From Hyphococcus luteus (GTDB taxonomy: Bacteria; Pseudomonadota; Alphaproteobacteria; Caulobacterales; Parvularculaceae): a stretch of DNA of 64,000 nucleotides. How positions within the stretch are numbered: the first letter of the stretch is position 1; each line of letters begins with the position of its first letter. The notes beneath the pieces are model-generated. The model did no database searches, was not told the origin of the DNA, and saw only the letters and a program-made list of their open reading frames with translations. Positions 26,157 to 34,451 of this stretch are shown here, in pieces. The position numbers and the translations under genes are program-made. The stretch is from assembly GCF_002943565.1 (NCBI RefSeq), contig NZ_PJCH01000003.1:132001-196000 (forward strand), given 5' to 3'.

Positions 26157-26235
26157 GTTGCCTTTAGACTGACATGGGATTTTGGGGGCCGTCGCGCCGG
26201 CCCGACGCTCACTTGGACGCCACAGGGATATGACC

Positions 26236-26880
26236 ATGATTAAGATTAACGACACGATCCGCGCCGCTGCGGCGCTCGCCGCCGCTTTGACGCTCGCCGC
26301 ATGCAACACGCTGGGGCTTGGCGGCGAGCAGCTTCAGGCTGCGCCGTCGACTGCTTCCGACGCCGCCCAGACGGCGCCGGATTATCTTATCGGACCGCTC
26401 GACCAGCTTGAAATTTTCGTCTGGCGCGCGCCGGAGCTTTCCACCAATGTCACCGTCCGCCCGGACGGACGGATCTCGACGCCGCTCGTCGAAGACATGG
26501 TCGCCGCCGGCAAAACGCCGTCGGCGCTTGCAAACGATCTTGAAGGCGTATTGCGCGAATATGTCCGCACGCCGGAAGTGACTGTCATCGTCAGCAACTT
26601 CTCATCGACCTATGACCAGCAAGTGCGTGTCCTCGGCGAGGCGCAAAAGCCGATCGCCCTGCCTTATCAGGCCGGCATGACGGTGCTTGACGTGATGGTC
26701 TCCGTCGGCGGGCTCACCGAATTCGCCGCCGGCAACCGCGCGGTGCTGATCCGCGGCCAGGGCGAGGACCGCCAGTCCTACCGCCTGCGTCTCAACGATC
26801 TCCTGCGCAAGGGCAACATCTCGGCGAATGTGCCGGTCCTGCCGGGCGATGTGATTTTGATCCCTGAAAGCGCGCTCTAA
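26236..26880 (+). CDS. Polysaccharide export lipoprotein, Wza/XrtA-system type
   Basis: 214 residues from ATG 26236, chosen because AGGG lies 8 nt upstream; ATG 26230 is two codons earlier. The signal ends in a lipobox (TLAAC, lipidated C23). The mature protein has the polysaccharide export N-terminal domain (DYLIGPLDQLEIFVWRAPEL, VRPDGRISTPLVEDMVAAGK) and one SLBB-type domain (VRVLGEAQKPIALPYQAGMT, VLPGDVILIPESAL). It should form the periplasmic/outer-membrane export channel. Short length without the long C-terminal helix agrees with the XrtA-associated export family. First gene of the run behind the sigma-54 site. Confidence 0.9.
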   Translation: MIKINDTIRAAAALAAALTLAACNTLGLGGEQLQAAPSTASDAAQTAPDYLIGPLDQLEIFVWRAPELSTNVTVRPDGRISTPLVEDMVAAGKTPSALANDLEGVLREYVRTPEVTVIVSNFSSTYDQQVRVLGEAQKPIALPYQAGMTVLDVMVSVGGLTEFAAGNRAVLIRGQGEDRQSYRLRLNDLLRKGNISANVPVLPGDVILIPESAL

Positions 26881-26914
26881 CGGGCGGCGCCTTCGGGTTC
26901 CGGGGGAAAGCGTA

Positions 26915-28456
26915 GTGTTCAAGTTCTCCGATCTGCCACAACCGGTTCTGCGCGGCCTTAACGGGCTCTGGCGCCGGCGCTGGCTTGTGATCTCCGTCGC
27001 ATGGGCTGCAGCGCTCGCCGGATGGCTGGCGGTGTGGCTCATCCCCGACAAATACGAGTCGCGCGCGCAGGTTTTCGTGCAGACGGAGACGATCCTCGAA
27101 CCCGTGCTCAACGGCTTTACGGCGCGCCCGGATTATTCCCGGCGCGTCGAAGTCATGCGCCTGCAGCTTCTGACCCGGCCGAATGTGGAGGAGATCATCC
27201 GCCGCGCCGGCCTCGACAAGACCATCGACGCGAAAAGCCCCATGGAGCGGCGCGTGAAGATGCAGAACATGGTCGACTGGGTGGCGGGACAGATCCAGAT
27301 CGAAAGCCCGCGGGAGATGTATTTCATCATCTCCTACAAAAACAGCGATCCGCAAATCGCCCGCGCCGTCGTCGACGCCGTGCTCAACATGCTGATCGAA
27401 CAGGATCTCGGCGCCAGCCTTTCCGAAAGCGAGGCCGCGCGCCGCCGGCTCGATCTGCAGGTCGAGCAATATGAAGAAAAACTCACCGCCAATGAAAACG
27501 CGGTCGCCGCCTTCCGGGCCGAACACGCCCGGGAACTGACGGCGAGCCAGGGTGCGCAGCGCCAGCGTGAGATGAAGGAAAACGAACTGGTGCGCGTCAG
27601 CGACGAGCTTGAGCGCACCAAGGGGCGCGTGCTGACGCTTCAAAACCTGATGTCGGCGACGCCGCGCCACGCTTCGGGCGGCGAGCTTGACCGCCTGAAA
27701 GTGGAGCTCGCGTCGCTGCGCAGCCAGTATGAAGAAAACCATCCGGACATCCGCGGCGTCAAAGCGCGCATCGAGGAACTCGAAAAAGCGGACGCCGCGC
27801 TTTCCGCCAATCCGGAATATGTGCGCCTCTCCTCCGAGCTGCGGGTCGCCCAGGATTCGGTGACGGCGCTCGAAGCGCGAGAGCAACGCCTGAAAGAAGA
27901 ACTCGACACGCTCGACTTCGCGGCGGGTCAGGCCCCGGCCGTAGAGGCGCAGCTGCGCCAGATCGAGCGCGAATACGAACAGACGCAAAAAACTTACGAA
28001 GAGCTGCTGGCGCGCCGCGACCGGCTGGACCTGACGCGCAATCTCGGCGCGGCGGGACGCGGCGTCGAATATCAGGTGTTCGAATGGCCGTCGGTGTCGC
28101 TGGCGCCCAGCGATCCGCCGCGCCTGCTGCTCATCCTCGGCGTCGCCCTTCTCGCCGCCGGCGCCGGCGCCGGCGTCGCCGTCGTCCTGACGCTGCTCGA
28201 CAAGAGCTACACCCAGGCCAGCGAACTGCAGACCGCATTCGGCCTGCCGGTGCTTGGCGCCATCAGCGAAACCCCGTCGGAAAGCGTTTTCGCCCTTCGC
28301 CGGCGCGATCACATGCGTCTCGCCATGGCCTCCGCCGGCTTTGTCGCCGTCGCCGTCCTTTACACCTATCTGACCGTATACCGCCTGCCCTCGGCGACGC
28401 CGGCGCCGGCGGAAAAATCGGCGCAGCTTTCCATTTCATATGAGGCGTCGTCATGA
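26915..28456 (+). CDS. Polysaccharide chain-length determinant (Wzz/XrtA-system type)
   Basis: 513 residues from GTG 26915, preceded by GGGGGAAAG. The N-terminal Wzz domain has a first transmembrane helix near 22-43 (WLVISVAWAAALAGWLAVWL); a long periplasmic coiled coil covers about 165-385 (EQYEEKLTANENAVAAFRAE, EYEQTQKTYEELLARRDRLD); a second helix is near 403-425 (LLLILGVALLAAGAGAGVAV) and an extra C-terminal hydrophobic helix near 470-490. It controls polymer length and couples with the tyrosine kinase encoded next, whose ATG overlaps its stop (ATGA). Layout matches the XrtA-system chain-length family rather than short Wzz. Confidence 0.9.
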   Translation: MFKFSDLPQPVLRGLNGLWRRRWLVISVAWAAALAGWLAVWLIPDKYESRAQVFVQTETILEPVLNGFTARPDYSRRVEVMRLQLLTRPNVEEIIRRAGLDKTIDAKSPMERRVKMQNMVDWVAGQIQIESPREMYFIISYKNSDPQIARAVVDAVLNMLIEQDLGASLSESEAARRRLDLQVEQYEEKLTANENAVAAFRAEHARELTASQGAQRQREMKENELVRVSDELERTKGRVLTLQNLMSATPRHASGGELDRLKVELASLRSQYEENHPDIRGVKARIEELEKADAALSANPEYVRLSSELRVAQDSVTALEAREQRLKEELDTLDFAAGQAPAVEAQLRQIEREYEQTQKTYEELLARRDRLDLTRNLGAAGRGVEYQVFEWPSVSLAPSDPPRLLLILGVALLAAGAGAGVAVVLTLLDKSYTQASELQTAFGLPVLGAISETPSESVFALRRRDHMRLAMASAGFVAVAVLYTYLTVYRLPSATPAPAEKSAQLSISYEASS

Positions 28457-29397
28457 GTTTGATCGAAAAAGCCGGCGCCACGGTCCTCAAAGGCTCCTTC
28501 GACAAGAAGGACGCGCCCAAAACCAAAAATAAGAAAAAGCCCGTCGCACTTGCAGCAGCCGCCGAAGCCGAAGCGCCTGCGCCGCCCGAACGCGAACCGT
28601 TCGATCTCGATTTCGCTGCGCTGTCGAAAGAAGGAATTTACAGTCCGGAAGACCGCTCGAGCCAGCTCGCGCTCGAATTGCGGGCGGTGAAGCGCCGCCT
28701 CCTGCGCCGCATCGGCTATCTGCGCGCATCGGCCGAACGCCAGGCGTTCCGCACGCCCGGCAAGCAGCGCAATCTCATTCTCGTCACCTCGACGCGGGCC
28801 GGCGAAGGCAAAACGTTCACCGCGATCAATCTCGCCCTCAGCCTTGCTTTCGAGGACCAGATCGAAACGCTCCTCGTCGACGCCGATCTTGCGCGCCCGA
28901 AAGTGCGCGAAAGGCTCGCCCTGCCCGCCGCGCCCGGCCTCGCCGACCGCCTTCTCGATCCCAGGCGCGATGTCGAAGCCATGGGCTGGCGGTCGAACGC
29001 CGCGCCGCTTAGCGTCCTGCCCGAAGGCGACCGGTTCGACCGTCCGGCGGACATCTTCGCGTCGCAAAAAGCGCAAGAGATGTGGACCGACATCGCCCGG
29101 GCCAACCCGAACCGTCTCGTCATCATCGATGCGCCGCCGGTGCTCGCCGCCACGGACGCCGTCATTCTCGCCAAATACGCCGACGAAATCGTCTTCGTCG
29201 TCGAAGCGAATTCGACGCCCGAAGCGGCGGTCGCAGCCGCCGTCGACGAGCTGATCGACATCAATCCGAATATCAGCCTGATGCTGAACCGCTGCCAGAT
29301 CGGCGCAGGCGGGGCGCATTACGGCTCTTACGAATATTATGACCGCAGCGAGGCCGCGCCAGCGTCCGCCGCAGCCACCCCCTCAAGCGAAGGATAA
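28453..29397 (+). CDS. Polysaccharide tyrosine autokinase (CpsD/XrtA-system type)
   Basis: 314-residue cytoplasmic BY-kinase. Walker A is STRAGEGKT (113-121), Walker A' is LLVDADLARP (140-149), Walker B is VIIDAPP (223-229). The C-terminal tyrosine cluster HYGSYEYYDRS (Y290, 293, 295, 296) is the autophosphorylation site. The N-terminal 60 residues are Lys/Ala/Pro-rich and disordered. It cycles between phosphorylated and bare forms to control polymerisation through the chain-length protein, whose gene it overlaps by 4 bp. The tyrosine cluster is shorter than in Wzc-type kinases. Confidence 0.92.
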   Translation: MSLIEKAGATVLKGSFDKKDAPKTKNKKKPVALAAAAEAEAPAPPEREPFDLDFAALSKEGIYSPEDRSSQLALELRAVKRRLLRRIGYLRASAERQAFRTPGKQRNLILVTSTRAGEGKTFTAINLALSLAFEDQIETLLVDADLARPKVRERLALPAAPGLADRLLDPRRDVEAMGWRSNAAPLSVLPEGDRFDRPADIFASQKAQEMWTDIARANPNRLVIIDAPPVLAATDAVILAKYADEIVFVVEANSTPEAAVAAAVDELIDINPNISLMLNRCQIGAGGAHYGSYEYYDRSEAAPASAAATPSSEG

Positions 29398-29401
29398 TCC
29401 C

Positions 29402-31093
29402 ATGGGGCAGCAACGCAAAAAGCCGAACAAGATGTCGCGCGTAAAGAAAACCTTGCTCGCTTCCGCCGCCACGGCCGGCTTCGCCGGCGCGGCGCTCGCG
29501 CAGGTGACCAATCCCACGGCGCCGCTGAAAATGCAGACCGATTATTTCGGCTATTCCGCCGGGGTTTCCGCGCGCGCCGGTTATTCGGACAATATCAATC
29601 TGCAACGCGGCGCGCTGAAAAAAGACGAGTTTTTCCTGTCAACGCTGTTTACCGGCGGCGCCATCGTTTCGACGCCGCGCGTGACGGGTCTTATCCTCGG
29701 CGATCTCGATTTTTCCTATCTCCTCAATCAGGGCGATTTTCGGGTCAGCCAGAATATCGCCGCCACGAGCACGTTTACGGCTGTCGACAACTGGCTCTAT
29801 TTCGATCTTTCCGGCTCTACAACGCGTCAGCTGGTCGGCGACAATGCGCGGTTCTCCGGCAATATCAACGCCGCCCGCAATCAGCAGGCCAATGTCCACA
29901 CCTATTCCGCCAGCCCCTATATCTTCCGTCAGAATTCCGATGAATCGACGACCGAACTGCGTTATCGCTATTCCCAGGTTTTCGTCGACGACCAAAAATC
30001 GCTCTCCTCGCTGCTTTTCGGCAGCTCCATTCAAGACTCCGTCACCCATGAAGCGCTGGCGCAATACGACACCGGGCGTAAATTCGACCAGCTGCACATT
30101 CGGCTGACCGCCTACGGCTCCGACACGACGGAAGACGGCGTGGCGCCGTTCCCCGATTTCGGCTACCGTCAGGGCTCATTGTCCGCGTCCGCGCAATATG
30201 CGCTGTCGAGCCGTTTCGCGCTTTCAGGCGGCGTCGGATATGACGAAATTGAAAACCAGGGCGCCTCCGCTTTGTTTTTCAGCGACAGCGACCTTTCGGG
30301 ATTCTTCTGGCGCGCGGGATTTTCCGCCCAGCCCGGCGCGCGATCCTCTATCCGTCTCGAATACGGCCAGCGTTACGGCGATGACTTCATCGATGCGGAT
30401 GCGCGCTACCAGATTTCCCGGCGCTTTCTTTTCACGGCTTCCGCAAGCCGTTCTTTCCGCACGCGCGCGCAATTCGCCACATCGAGATTCCGCTCGACCC
30501 AACGCGGCGCGCTCGAATTCGCCGACCGCCTTCGCGCCGGCGATGAGCTTGACGCACGCAGCGTCATCGAGGCGGCGAACTGGTACGCCAGGGGGCAATC
30601 GTCCGGCCTGTCGCAGACCAACGGCGTCACCGTTTCCAATAACGCTTCCGCCGGCCTTGTCGGCAGTTTCGACCGCACCGAGCTTTCCTTCAGAGGCTAT
30701 TATTCGGACGACGATTTCGGGTATCGCCAGGTCGAATCAATTGGCGGCGGCCTTGATCTGCGCCGCCGCGTCACCCGCAAGCTCACCGGCTATGGCTCGG
30801 TCACCTATCGCCGCATCGATACGGTTTTCGACCCCGCCACCTGCGAGGCGAACCCGCTTGTTTTCGGTTTCGACCCGACCGATCCGGCGTTCGACGCCAT
30901 GACAGACTGTGCGGATCTCGCCGCGAATAACGGCGTCACCAACACTGTCGTGGGCCGTCTCGGCGCGTCTTACCGGCTTTACGAAAACGCGTCCGTATTC
31001 GTCGAAGGCTCGCATACGGAACGTTTCGCGCCGAACCCCGATCTTGAATATGCGGAAAACAGCATCCTGGCCGGGATCACTCTGGATTTCTGA
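29402..31093 (+). CDS. Outer-membrane beta-barrel protein of the XrtA/PEP-CTERM polysaccharide system
   Basis: 563 residues from ATG 29402 (4 nt after the kinase stop). A basic start then a signal peptide (TLLASAATAGFAGAALAQ). The mature protein has amphipathic strands with aromatic girdles (GVSARAGYSDNINLQRGALK, LSFRGYYSDDDFGYRQVESI) and ends in a hydrophobic strand with C-terminal Phe (ENSILAGITLDF), the classic BAM signal. Fits the TIGR03016-type barrel found only beside XrtA-system genes. It is probably the outer-membrane port or anchor for the polymer. Two cysteines near residues 481 and 500 (CEANP, MTDCADL) could form an external disulfide. Confidence 0.85.
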   Translation: MGQQRKKPNKMSRVKKTLLASAATAGFAGAALAQVTNPTAPLKMQTDYFGYSAGVSARAGYSDNINLQRGALKKDEFFLSTLFTGGAIVSTPRVTGLILGDLDFSYLLNQGDFRVSQNIAATSTFTAVDNWLYFDLSGSTTRQLVGDNARFSGNINAARNQQANVHTYSASPYIFRQNSDESTTELRYRYSQVFVDDQKSLSSLLFGSSIQDSVTHEALAQYDTGRKFDQLHIRLTAYGSDTTEDGVAPFPDFGYRQGSLSASAQYALSSRFALSGGVGYDEIENQGASALFFSDSDLSGFFWRAGFSAQPGARSSIRLEYGQRYGDDFIDADARYQISRRFLFTASASRSFRTRAQFATSRFRSTQRGALEFADRLRAGDELDARSVIEAANWYARGQSSGLSQTNGVTVSNNASAGLVGSFDRTELSFRGYYSDDDFGYRQVESIGGGLDLRRRVTRKLTGYGSVTYRRIDTVFDPATCEANPLVFGFDPTDPAFDAMTDCADLAANNGVTNTVVGRLGASYRLYENASVFVEGSHTERFAPNPDLEYAENSILAGITLDF

Positions 31094-31094
31094 C

Positions 31095-32504
31095 ATGTAT
31101 GAAGAGTATTTCCGGCTGACTGACGCGCCGTTCCGGCTCAATCCGGACCCGCGCTTCTTTTACGGCAGCCGGAGCCACAACAAGGCGATGGCCTATCTTC
31201 ATTACGGATTGAAGCAGGCCGAAGGCTTTATCGTGATCACCGGGCCGGTCGGCGCCGGCAAATCGATGGTGATCGGCCATCTCCTCGACCAGCTCAACGC
31301 TTCGAATGTCGTCGCGGCGAATCTCCTGACGTCCAATATCGAACCGCAAGATCTTGTGAGCCAGATCCTGTCCGCCTTCCGCATCGAGCCGGAGGGCGAA
31401 GGCCGCGCCGGCGAAATCGAAGCGTTCGAGGATTATCTCTTCGACCAGCTCAATCGCGGGCGGCGCGTTCTCCTGATCATCGACGAAGCGCAGAACCTGC
31501 CCTTCAAGACGCTCGAAGAGCTGCGGATGCTGTCGAATATCGACTATGAAGGAACGCCGCTGTTTCAGGTTTTTCTGGTGGGCCAGCCGGAATTCCGCGC
31601 GATCATGGAAGCGCCGAATATGGAGCAGCTGCGCCAGCGCGTCATCGCTTCCTATCACCTCGAGCCGCTCACCGAAGAGGAGACCCGCGACTATATTCTT
31701 CACCGGCTCGCCGTCGCCGGCTGGCGCGAAGACCCGGCCTTCACCAAGGGCGCCTTCAAAGCGATCCATGAGCAGACGCACGGCCTGCCGCGCCGCATCA
31801 ACACGCTGTGCAACCGGTTGATGCTTTATTGCTCGCTGGAAGAAGCCCATGAAGTGACGGCCAAGGTCGTGGAAACGGTGAGCGCCGAGTTGCGGGACGA
31901 AAAGCTCGAAGCCCGCAAACCGGCCGACGCCATGCCGGCCGTCCCGCAGGTTCACAATGACGACGAGCCGGCTGCAAAAGCGCCGGCAAAGGAAGAAAAA
32001 GCGCCAGCGGCGGAAGAAGCCCCGGCCCACACGAAGCTCGCGGACGTGAAAGACGCCGTCGTCCTGTCGCTGGACGAAGCCCGGGAAAAGACGGGGGCAG
32101 AAGAACAAACGGCGCCGGAAGACGCTGCGGACGAAAAACCGAGGAGCGGCGTGGCGCTTTCCTCTTCTTTGAGCGTTCTCGACCGGCTGCGCTCAAAAAA
32201 GCCGGAAGACGAGCGCCAGGAAGCAACGCTCACCGACGTCGCCAGCGCGATCGCCGCCGCTTCCGCCGCGAACGAGACCGCCGAAGCCTCTTCGGACGCT
32301 GTCGAAGTCCCGCGAACGCCGCCCAAACGCAAGGGCCTGCGCGGCGCGCTTGATGAAGCCCGGGACGAGTTGAAACAGGCGAACGGCAATGTCGCGCGCC
32401 TTCTCGGCGCCGCGGAAAAAGCCCGCGCGCGCCGCGCGGAAATCGCGCAAAGCCTTTCCCGCGCGGAAAGCCTTCTGAACGAACTGCGCCGGGCGCAGGC
32501 CTGA
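31095..32504 (+). CDS. XrtA-system-associated AAA ATPase (ExeA/GspA-like) with long C-terminal tail
   Basis: 469 residues from ATG 31095, one nucleotide after the preceding stop. N-terminal MYEEYFRLTDAPFRLNPDPR is the ExeA-type opening. Walker A is GPVGAGKS (50-57), Walker B LLIIDEAQ (126-133), sensor region VGQPEFRAIM and GLPRRINTLCNRLML. The ATPase core ends near 285. About 180 further residues are Ala/Glu/Lys-rich and disordered, then a predicted coiled coil at the end (RARRAEIAQSLSRAESLLNE). The core matches TIGR03015-type proteins, which are normally shorter, so the tail is an addition. A role in assembling the export machinery is inferred. Confidence 0.88.
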   Translation: MYEEYFRLTDAPFRLNPDPRFFYGSRSHNKAMAYLHYGLKQAEGFIVITGPVGAGKSMVIGHLLDQLNASNVVAANLLTSNIEPQDLVSQILSAFRIEPEGEGRAGEIEAFEDYLFDQLNRGRRVLLIIDEAQNLPFKTLEELRMLSNIDYEGTPLFQVFLVGQPEFRAIMEAPNMEQLRQRVIASYHLEPLTEEETRDYILHRLAVAGWREDPAFTKGAFKAIHEQTHGLPRRINTLCNRLMLYCSLEEAHEVTAKVVETVSAELRDEKLEARKPADAMPAVPQVHNDDEPAAKAPAKEEKAPAAEEAPAHTKLADVKDAVVLSLDEAREKTGAEEQTAPEDAADEKPRSGVALSSSLSVLDRLRSKKPEDERQEATLTDVASAIAAASAANETAEASSDAVEVPRTPPKRKGLRGALDEARDELKQANGNVARLLGAAEKARARRAEIAQSLSRAESLLNELRRAQA

Positions 32505-32517
32505 TGCGCAAACGCCG

Positions 32518-33387
32518 ATGTGTGCGCAAAACGACATATCCCCCGCTGAAAACGGGCGCCGTTTCACCCTCTCGGTGGATGTAGAGGACTATTTTCAGGT
32601 CTGGGCGTTCTCCGATGTCGTTTCGCGGAACTCCTGGGACGGCTTTGCGCTGCGCGTCGGCGACAATACCCGCCGCTGTCTCGATCTTTTCGACGCACAT
32701 GACGCAAAGGCGACGTTCTTCACCCTCGGCTGGGTCGCAGAGCGCGATCCCGACCTCATCAAAGCCATCGTTTCACGGGGCCATGAGCTCGCGAGCCACG
32801 GCTATGACCACACGAAAGTCACGGCGCAGACGCGCGGCGAATTCCACGCCGACGTGATGAAAACCAAAAAGCTGCTCGAAGATATTGGCGGCGCAGACGT
32901 CAAGGGCTATCGCGCCGCCGGATTTTCCATCGGGCGCGACACGCCCTGGGCCCATGAGGCGCTGGCCGAGGCCGGCTATCTTTATTCCTCAAGCACGCAT
33001 CCGATCGCGCACGACCATTATGGCGACGCAAGCGCGCCGCAATCGCCTTATGAAACCGCGGGACTTATCGAGGCGCCGGTGGCGACGGCGAATCTCTTCG
33101 GCCGGCGCGTCAGCGCCGCCGGCGGCGGCTGGTTTCGCGCCGCGCCTTATGGATTTTCGAAAATGCTTCTGGAGAAAGCGTCGAAGACGTTGCAGGGGCC
33201 GGCCATTTTCTACTTCCACCCATGGGAAATCGACCCGGACCAGCCGCGCCTTAATCGCGCGGGGCTGAAATCGAAAGTCCGGCATTATCTCAATCTTTCG
33301 ACCATGGAGCGAAAGCTCTCGCGCCTTTTGTCGGACTTTTCCTGGGGGCGCATCGACGAGGCCTTGCAGCCGGGAGCCGCGTCATGA
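32518..33387 (+). CDS. XrtA-system polysaccharide deacetylase (NodB fold, DUF3473)
   Basis: 289 residues. The NodB catalytic core has D21 and D24 in LSVDVEDYFQVWAF and metal-binding H94 and H98 in HELASHGYDHTK. The motif VDVEDYFQ and the C-terminal IFYFHPWEIDPDQPRL with KVRHYLNLSTME identify the DUF3473/TIGR03006 subfamily linked to exosortase loci. It lacks a signal peptide, so it likely acts on lipid-linked intermediates in the cytoplasm. It should remove acetyl groups from N-acetylated sugars. The stop overlaps the FemAB start by 4 bp. Confidence 0.92.
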   Translation: MCAQNDISPAENGRRFTLSVDVEDYFQVWAFSDVVSRNSWDGFALRVGDNTRRCLDLFDAHDAKATFFTLGWVAERDPDLIKAIVSRGHELASHGYDHTKVTAQTRGEFHADVMKTKKLLEDIGGADVKGYRAAGFSIGRDTPWAHEALAEAGYLYSSSTHPIAHDHYGDASAPQSPYETAGLIEAPVATANLFGRRVSAAGGGWFRAAPYGFSKMLLEKASKTLQGPAIFYFHPWEIDPDQPRLNRAGLKSKVRHYLNLSTMERKLSRLLSDFSWGRIDEALQPGAAS

Positions 33388-34451
33388 CCGCCGCCCCCGC
33401 GCTCCGGTTTCCCTCTATCGAGGTCACGCACAACACATCTTGCGACCGCGCGCGCTGGGACGCGTATGTCCGCGCGCATCATGAAGGAACTTTCTTCCAT
33501 CTCATAGGCTGGGGGGAAGCGGCGAAACGCGCTTACGGCTATGACGCGCATTACCTCGCCGCCAAACGCGATGGCGGGCTCGCCGGCGTTTTGATGCTCA
33601 CCGAAGCGCGCACGCCGCTTCTCGGCGCCTCGCTTGTCGCAACGGCGTTTTCCGTCGGCGGCGGCCCTCTCGCAGATGACGAAGAGGCGCGCGATGCGCT
33701 TCTCGCCGCCGCCGCAGCGCTCGGCGCAGAAAAGCGCGTCAATTATGTCGAATGCCGCTCCGGCTTCGATGCGCCGGGCTGGGAAACGAAAACCGGCCTT
33801 CACGCCAGTTTCGAGGCGCCGCTCATCGCCGATGAACAGGAAGCCCTCGCCGCCATACCGAGGAAACGCCGCGCGGAAATCAGAAAGGCTGTAAAAACGG
33901 CGCAGAAAGGCGCGCTTTCGATCCGTCATGACGGCGGCGCAGATCTTTTTTACCGGCTTTATGCGCAGTCCCTGCATCGGCTCGGCACGCCGGTCTTTCC
34001 GAAACGCTTTCTCGATGCGCTGCTCGCCGAATTTCCGCAGGAAACAGAAATCTCGGTTGTCGAAGACAAAGGAAAGCCTGTCGCCGCGCTTCTCAGCTTT
34101 TATTTCAAGGATGCGGTCCTGCCCTATTATGTGGGCGCGGGCGATGACGCGCGGGCCTCCCGCGCTTTCGATTATCTTTACTGGTCGGTCATGCGCCGCG
34201 CCGCCGGCAAAGGCTTTACGCGTTTCGACTTCGGCCGCAGCAAGACCGGCAGCGGCGCTTATCTTTACAAAAAACTCTGGGGCTTCGAGCCGCGCCCGCT
34301 TTCCTATCAGGTGAAGCTGATCGGCGCGGACGAATTGCCGGATGTGAATGCGACGAACCCGAAATTCGCGCTCTTCTCAAAACTCTGGCCGCATCTGCCG
34401 CTCGGCGTTGCAAACCGGCTCGGCCCCGCGCTGGCGCCGAACTTCCCATGA
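33384..34451 (+). CDS. FemAB-like GNAT protein of the XrtA system
   Basis: 355 residues with two GNAT halves. Conserved features are GTFFHLIGWGEAAKRAYGYD near the N-terminus, IPRKRRAEIRKAVKTAQKGA, LHRLGTPVFPKRFLDALLAE and the C-terminal GFTRFDFGRSKTGSGAYLYK with KKLWGFEPRPLSYQ, which match TIGR03019-type FemAB relatives found in exosortase-linked loci. FemAB enzymes transfer amino acids from aminoacyl-tRNA; here the acceptor may be a sugar, which is inference. The gene is locked by 4-bp overlaps to the deacetylase before it and the glycosyltransferase after it. Confidence 0.88.
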   Translation: MTAAPALRFPSIEVTHNTSCDRARWDAYVRAHHEGTFFHLIGWGEAAKRAYGYDAHYLAAKRDGGLAGVLMLTEARTPLLGASLVATAFSVGGGPLADDEEARDALLAAAAALGAEKRVNYVECRSGFDAPGWETKTGLHASFEAPLIADEQEALAAIPRKRRAEIRKAVKTAQKGALSIRHDGGADLFYRLYAQSLHRLGTPVFPKRFLDALLAEFPQETEISVVEDKGKPVAALLSFYFKDAVLPYYVGAGDDARASRAFDYLYWSVMRRAAGKGFTRFDFGRSKTGSGAYLYKKLWGFEPRPLSYQVKLIGADELPDVNATNPKFALFSKLWPHLPLGVANRLGPALAPNFP

